From Nyssa sinensis (taxonomy: Eukaryota; Streptophyta; Magnoliopsida; Cornales; Nyssaceae), in contig CM018036.1 of the NCBI GenBank assembly GCA_008638375.1, positions 5,952,392 through 6,016,391 of the forward strand: a stretch of 64,000 nucleotides of DNA, given 5' to 3'. Shown in pieces: positions 60,230 through 64,000 of the stretch (positions within the stretch are counted from its first letter, which is position 1; the number at the start of each line of letters is the position of its first letter). The position numbers were made by a program, and so were the translations under genes. The notes beneath the pieces are model-generated. The model saw nothing but the letters and a program-made list of their open reading frames with translations, was not told where the DNA came from and did not search any database.

Positions 60230-61500
60230 TTTGTTGGAAATGTTTGCTATTTTATTCAGAGAAGAGGAGGAGGAATATACAATGCCAACCCAAAAGGCAG
60301 GCAGAGAGTCTAGGCTACCAAACTAAACAACATTAAGAGCTCAAAGGAAGATCCTATCTGTTAGGCCTAAACTCCAAGCATGATTTTTAAGGAAATTTCT
60401 ATGGTGCTTCGTCTCAAGATGAGATCCCATCCCAGCCACAGGCCGTCTTCGCTGAACAACTAACTAAGCTTCTTATGGAATTTAAATAGAGTGTAGGTTT
60501 TGTGGTGCCATCCTCTCCACGTGGCTTCTGTTGTGTTTGCCCCCCTGCTTGCCCTTCCTTGTTTTAATATACTTTTTTTGGACAAACCTCCAAGGAAGAC
60601 TCGAAACTCCTGGCTGCTCACCATGTTTCTCTCTTTTTCTTCAATAAAATTTTATTTACTCAAAACAAAACATGATTTCTTTTTAAAAAACAGATATCGC
60701 GCGAGGGAAAATTGAAATTGGTAACATCGATTCTGAATCACAAAAGAAAAAGAGAGAAAAAAGAAAAAGAGGATATCATATAGCTAGCTCTTTGCTGATA
60801 AAAAAAAATATAACTAGCTATTTAAGACGTTGTGTTTTGACGCAACCGGCGCTGGGATTGCCTATATATATATATAGTGTGTGTATCATACAGCTATTGA
60901 CTTTCACATTAATGTTTGAAGAGGGCAGAAGAACACTAACTTACACATGATAAAAAATAATGAATTAAAAAGAGCAGAAGATGATGATGCAAGTGTAGTT
61001 TGGCACATCTTATGATATCATGTAATTTTTTTTAATAATTAAAGTGAAACGGCCTAATGATATTACTTGTTCATTCCTAAATTAAAAATTAGTATTCAAG
61101 TACCCGCAAGACTTGAGAGAAGAACAAGAAATTAGTAGCAATATCAAATTATCGATTCTAACAATTAGATAGACTTAAAAAATTTTTTTTTCCCAATAGT
61201 TGAATTGCCAGTAAGATCACGGCACGTTAATTTAAGATTTCATTAATCTTTCATATGGAACATATTTATTATGGATGGTATGAATTTAGATTTGATACTG
61301 CAGGAACTGAAGATAGGAAGGAACTGCATGGGACAATTGCATCATCTGTCAGCACACATGATCATGATCATCAGCAAATTGCACACTCTTAACCCTAAAA
61401 CCAAGAACTCAATCCAGCAGCCATTAAAGGCCACTCTTTGGTTGCTTCTATATATTCCGAAGACACCCATAAGAAAGAGATTGCAATAAGGCAGTCAAAA
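60230..61500. other. LINE/other transposon debris, no gene
   Basis: About 60,490-60,690 ends TTCTTCAATAAAATTTTATT before an A-rich tail, like a LINE 3' end. TTTGCTGATAAAAAAAA recurs at about 60,791-60,808. About 61,270-61,490 has an open frame of 72 codons starting at an ATG but no family resemblance and is probably random. Elsewhere nothing is recognised. Confidence 0.35.
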
Positions 61501-61504
61501 TAGT

Positions 61505-62435
61505 TTGGAGTTCATTATATATATATAAGTGAAGATGATATTGGCACGGCTCAATCAAATTAAAGGACCCAACCCTTAATTGGGAGATTTGATTTGATTG
61601 AACCATTCCAACATCATCACTTTCTCAAGAAACACAACACAAGAAAACTATTGGTAAAAGAGAAGAATTAAGAGCACTTACACGTTCAAATTTTCATGTA
61701 TCAATGATGACAAACTGAAGAAAAGAGAAGGAGAATCATGTTAGCAGAGATGCATGCTATTGCATATATATATATATATATATATATGTTAGAGAAAGAA
61801 GAAGCAGAAAGTGGGAGAAATAGAGAAAGAAGAAGAATTATAATGGTAGAAATAGAAAGAGATTAGCAAGAATTAAAGAAAAATGGTTGAAATGTCCAAG
61901 TCATTGCTTTGTTTGGAAGAGTGAATTTATAAAACCATTTTTTCCCTATTAGGTTTTCCAAGACACTAATAGTGATTGAATGACATTGACACAATTGCAG
62001 GAAAATTAGATCCCTTTCCTATCTACTATTTTCCTTTCTATGCACTCAAACAGTGCTTATAATAATTTGCCAACTTGTTAACCTAATTTTGATCTATTAT
62101 TACAAACTCATCGTCATTATCGTCGTCATTATGCCATCACTACCACTGATTTTAAACCTACAAAAGTAAGAAGTTAAAACTGTTTTTTTTTTTTATCAGC
62201 AAGAAGTTAAAACTGTTACACTACGAAATTGAATCCGACTACAGTTTAGAGCATACTGGATTGTAACAAAGCCTTTTTTCATATAAATCTTTCATAAATA
62301 ATGTCAAAACAAAGCATGCGAGGGTGGGAAAGTTATAATTTGCAAAATATGCTTTTTTTCTGGTTTATTTTAGTTATAACCTTGAACAGTAGTCAAGTTT
62401 ACCCATGCAGAAATTTTTAATCTATAATTATACAC
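61505..62435. repeat. Non-coding duplicated block, copy 2
   Basis: The diverged partner of 55,020-57,020, in the same orientation about 6 kb downstream. It lacks the internal 176-bp duplication and the about 0.65-kb insertion of copy 1. It has its own additions, such as a CATCGTCATTATCGTCGTCA tract and the micro-insertion at about 62,190-62,205. The block's original role is unknown. Confidence 0.6.
62173..62222 (-). mobile_element. 16-nt LINE-tail insertion with 17-bp target duplication
   Basis: AAGAAGTTAAAACTGTT occurs twice, separated by ten T and ATCAGC. Read on the minus strand the inserted bases are GCTGAT plus an A-run, exactly the last bases of the LINE 3' end seen at 58,270-58,300. 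The homologous position in copy 1 (about 56,744-56,765) has a single AAGTTAAAAACTGTTA and no insert. This is what an extremely 5'-truncated retrotransposition event looks like. Confidence 0.75.
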
Positions 62436-62604
62436 ACACGACACATATATCAGAAAATGTACAACTACACAAACCAAAAAGACAGCCAAAAAATAAGAAT
62501 AAATAATTGTTAAATGCTTGAGTGGCAACCCATGAACCAGGCTGTGGTGCTCCACATCATAGAGTGGTGTTGTGGCTAGTTGGGCATTATGTGCCATGAT
62601 TCTG

Positions 62605-62670
62605 ATGATGATAATAATAATAATTCTTGGTAGGTGAATAATAATAATAATAATAAGAATAAAAATAATA
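62605..62670. repeat. (AAT)n microsatellite pair
   Basis: GATGATGATAATAATAATAA and, after TTCTTGGTAGGTGA, ATAATAATAATAATAATAA with single interruptions. Simple sequence. Confidence 0.8.
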
Positions 62671-62799
62671 GGTCGCCACTTACTTGCAAATTTCCCTTAT
62701 ATACAGAACAGGTCTACGCAAACTAGTTTTTTTTTGGTTGTTGTTGTGGACATGGAGGGTGATGATGCTTGTTAAAAGCAATTTGCATGGGGTGGGAGA

Positions 62800-62821
62800 G
62801 GGGGGGGGGGGGGGGGGGGGG
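62800..62821. repeat. Poly-G tract (22 G)
   Basis: An uninterrupted run of 22 G follows GGGGTGGGAGA and is followed by TTAGGGG. The region is G-rich on one strand for about 50 bases and is a strong quadruplex candidate. Its true length is uncertain. Confidence 0.8.
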
Positions 62822-63250
62822 TTAGGGGTTGTTGAAGAGTTTTTGATATCATTATCATTAGAATGGTGTGATTAAAATAGTGTTTGACAGAAAATCCAAC
62901 AACTAAAGGGGAAGCAAATGGTTAATTATTTCACAATTATTAGATTCAAAAGCTTGCTTACAGCTATTAGATTTTTGTGGGTCGTTTGGTGAAGGTTCTT
63001 TCTTTCTTAATGGTTGGTTTCTTATGCACTTAAAGACACAAAATTAAGAAACCATAGATTCGCCAAACTTTAGTGTTTGCTTATCATATATATTACCTAT
63101 TTTCTTGTCCCATTTGTTCTAATATCATTCCTTGTTTTAGAGCTTAGTAGTTCTATCTTAAACCTTTGAAAGAAAAGTTTACTAGTTGGCTGCATGCCGG
63201 CTGCCGGGCTGCGTTTTGCATCCATATTTATTTATTTATATACTTTATAG

Positions 63251-63610
63251 GATAATTATAATGATCTCTTCGGGTGATTTTTTTTTTTTTTGTGTAATCT
63301 CTGATACTAGTACTGTCCTAATCCCCTACTTAAAATTAGGGACGCAAATGTTAACATAAATTACGAATTTATTATTATTTTTTTAAAATAATTACGCCGA
63401 TCTCTCCAGTAATATTTGATGATGAATTTTTTTTTGTGATTTTTAAAAAGATCAAAACTAAACTTTAATAATGTCAATAATAGATTTTGCAAAAAGAGAA
63501 AAATTTATATATTATTAATATAACATATGAGAGATAAATATAATTTTAAAAAATACAACGAAGATTCCTGTAATTGTCCAAGTAATTCGGAATAGGTTAG
63601 TGTAATTATT
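63251..63610. mobile_element. AT-rich TIR family copy
   Basis: The left end GATAATTATAATGATCTCTT and the reverse complement of the right end AATAATTACACTAACCTATT are inverted repeats. The inner part has TTACGCCGATCTCTCCAGTA and GAAGATTCCTGTAATTGTCC. Organisation is as in the 24.8 kb copy. A (TA)n run follows at about 63,653-63,676. Confidence 0.5.
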
Positions 63611-63619
63611 TCTATATTT

Positions 63620-63650
63620 TATGTATCCACTTTATCAAAGGATGATGTCT

Positions 63651-63687
<37 letters not shown>

Positions 63688-64000
63688 ATTTATATTACAT
63701 ACATGTGAGTTTTTACAAAATAATAAGAATAGTTATTAGTAAGATTGCAAACGAGTCGAGTCAAATAAAATAATAGTATTTATCACATTGTTAAGTCGAG
63801 TTTCAATCTAATTTAATAAATTAATAAATATTAAAATATATTTAAGATTAACTGGTTTATTAAATCTACCAACTTTGAACGAGCTCTTATCAGGTTGAGG
63901 CCCTTGAGGGGAGGAGGGTGATAATTAAAAGGAGTCCTAAAGCCTGCGGCAGAGTCATCAGTAATCTAAATTAATGACTTGGATTTAATTTGAACCCTAT
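63620..64000. other. Window end, no gene seen
   Basis: A (TA)n microsatellite is followed by AT-rich DNA and, from about 63,880, a slightly GC-richer piece cut off by the window edge. No feature could be supported. Confidence 0.4.

Noticed and set aside
61271..61489. A 72-codon frame just upstream of duplicated block 2
   Set aside because: It is not conserved in block 1 and has no recognisable motif.
1..64000. A previously undescribed multi-gene system
   Set aside because: Only three recognisable host genes with unrelated roles are present; the rest is repeats and relics, so no new system could be supported.

Overview
The window reads as nuclear DNA of a flowering plant, a eudicot. It is strongly AT-rich, its genes have many introns with GT..AG borders, and it carries plant-specific families: a heavy-metal-associated isoprenylated protein (HIPP), an SBP-box (SPL) transcription factor with a miR156 site, and a plant SUMO-activating enzyme subunit. 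The space between genes is filled with decayed transposons, small inverted-repeat elements, SINE/LINE debris, tandem duplications and (TA)n/(CT)n microsatellites. I could not fix the species. No rRNA, tRNA, CRISPR array or bacterial-type operon was recognised.

Layout. 1-9.4 kb: no intact gene; a MITE-like element (2.6-3.1 kb), a GC-richer patch with a TATA motif (3.85-4.15 kb) and a dead LINE RNase H remnant (5.66-6.08 kb). 9.5-11.3 kb: an apparently intact five-exon HIPP gene on the minus strand, with a TATA box and G-box/ABRE motifs upstream. 11.4-29 kb: a gene desert holding minisatellites, a Gypsy-type LTR fragment (15.4-16.0 kb), copies of an AT-rich inverted-repeat family, tandem duplications and a SINE-like repeat. 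29-35.6 kb: exon-like patches of unknown identity flank a SUMO-activating enzyme subunit 1 (SAE1) gene on the minus strand. It keeps most exons but carries a lost early exon, a frameshift and a lost splice donor, and a 182-bp MITE sits directly against its start codon. 35.9-37.8 kb: a hAT-type element with a nested LTR fragment and a large AT microsatellite. 38.3-39.6 kb: a 1,269-bp Mutator-like element (MULE) with ~215-bp inverted termini and a 10-bp target duplication; it has captured an aspartic-protease gene fragment (a Pack-MULE). 39.7-47.5 kb: repeats only. 47.6-52.4 kb: an apparently intact SPL13/SPL16-like gene on the plus strand, with a spliced 5' leader, two upstream ORFs and a miR156 site in its last exon. 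52.5-64 kb: no intact gene; a TRIM-like fragment, a diverged pair of duplicated non-coding blocks (55.0-57.0 and 61.5-62.4 kb), a SINE with iterated tails, LINE fragments, and unusual poly-C and poly-G tracts.

The three recognised genes have unrelated jobs (metal-binding/membrane-anchored adaptor, SUMO activation, developmental phase control) and form no pathway. I found no new multi-gene system. The best leads are the Pack-MULE, the MITE at the SAE1 start codon together with the decay of that gene, the leader uORFs of the SPL gene, and a 16-nt LINE micro-insertion with a 17-bp target-site duplication.
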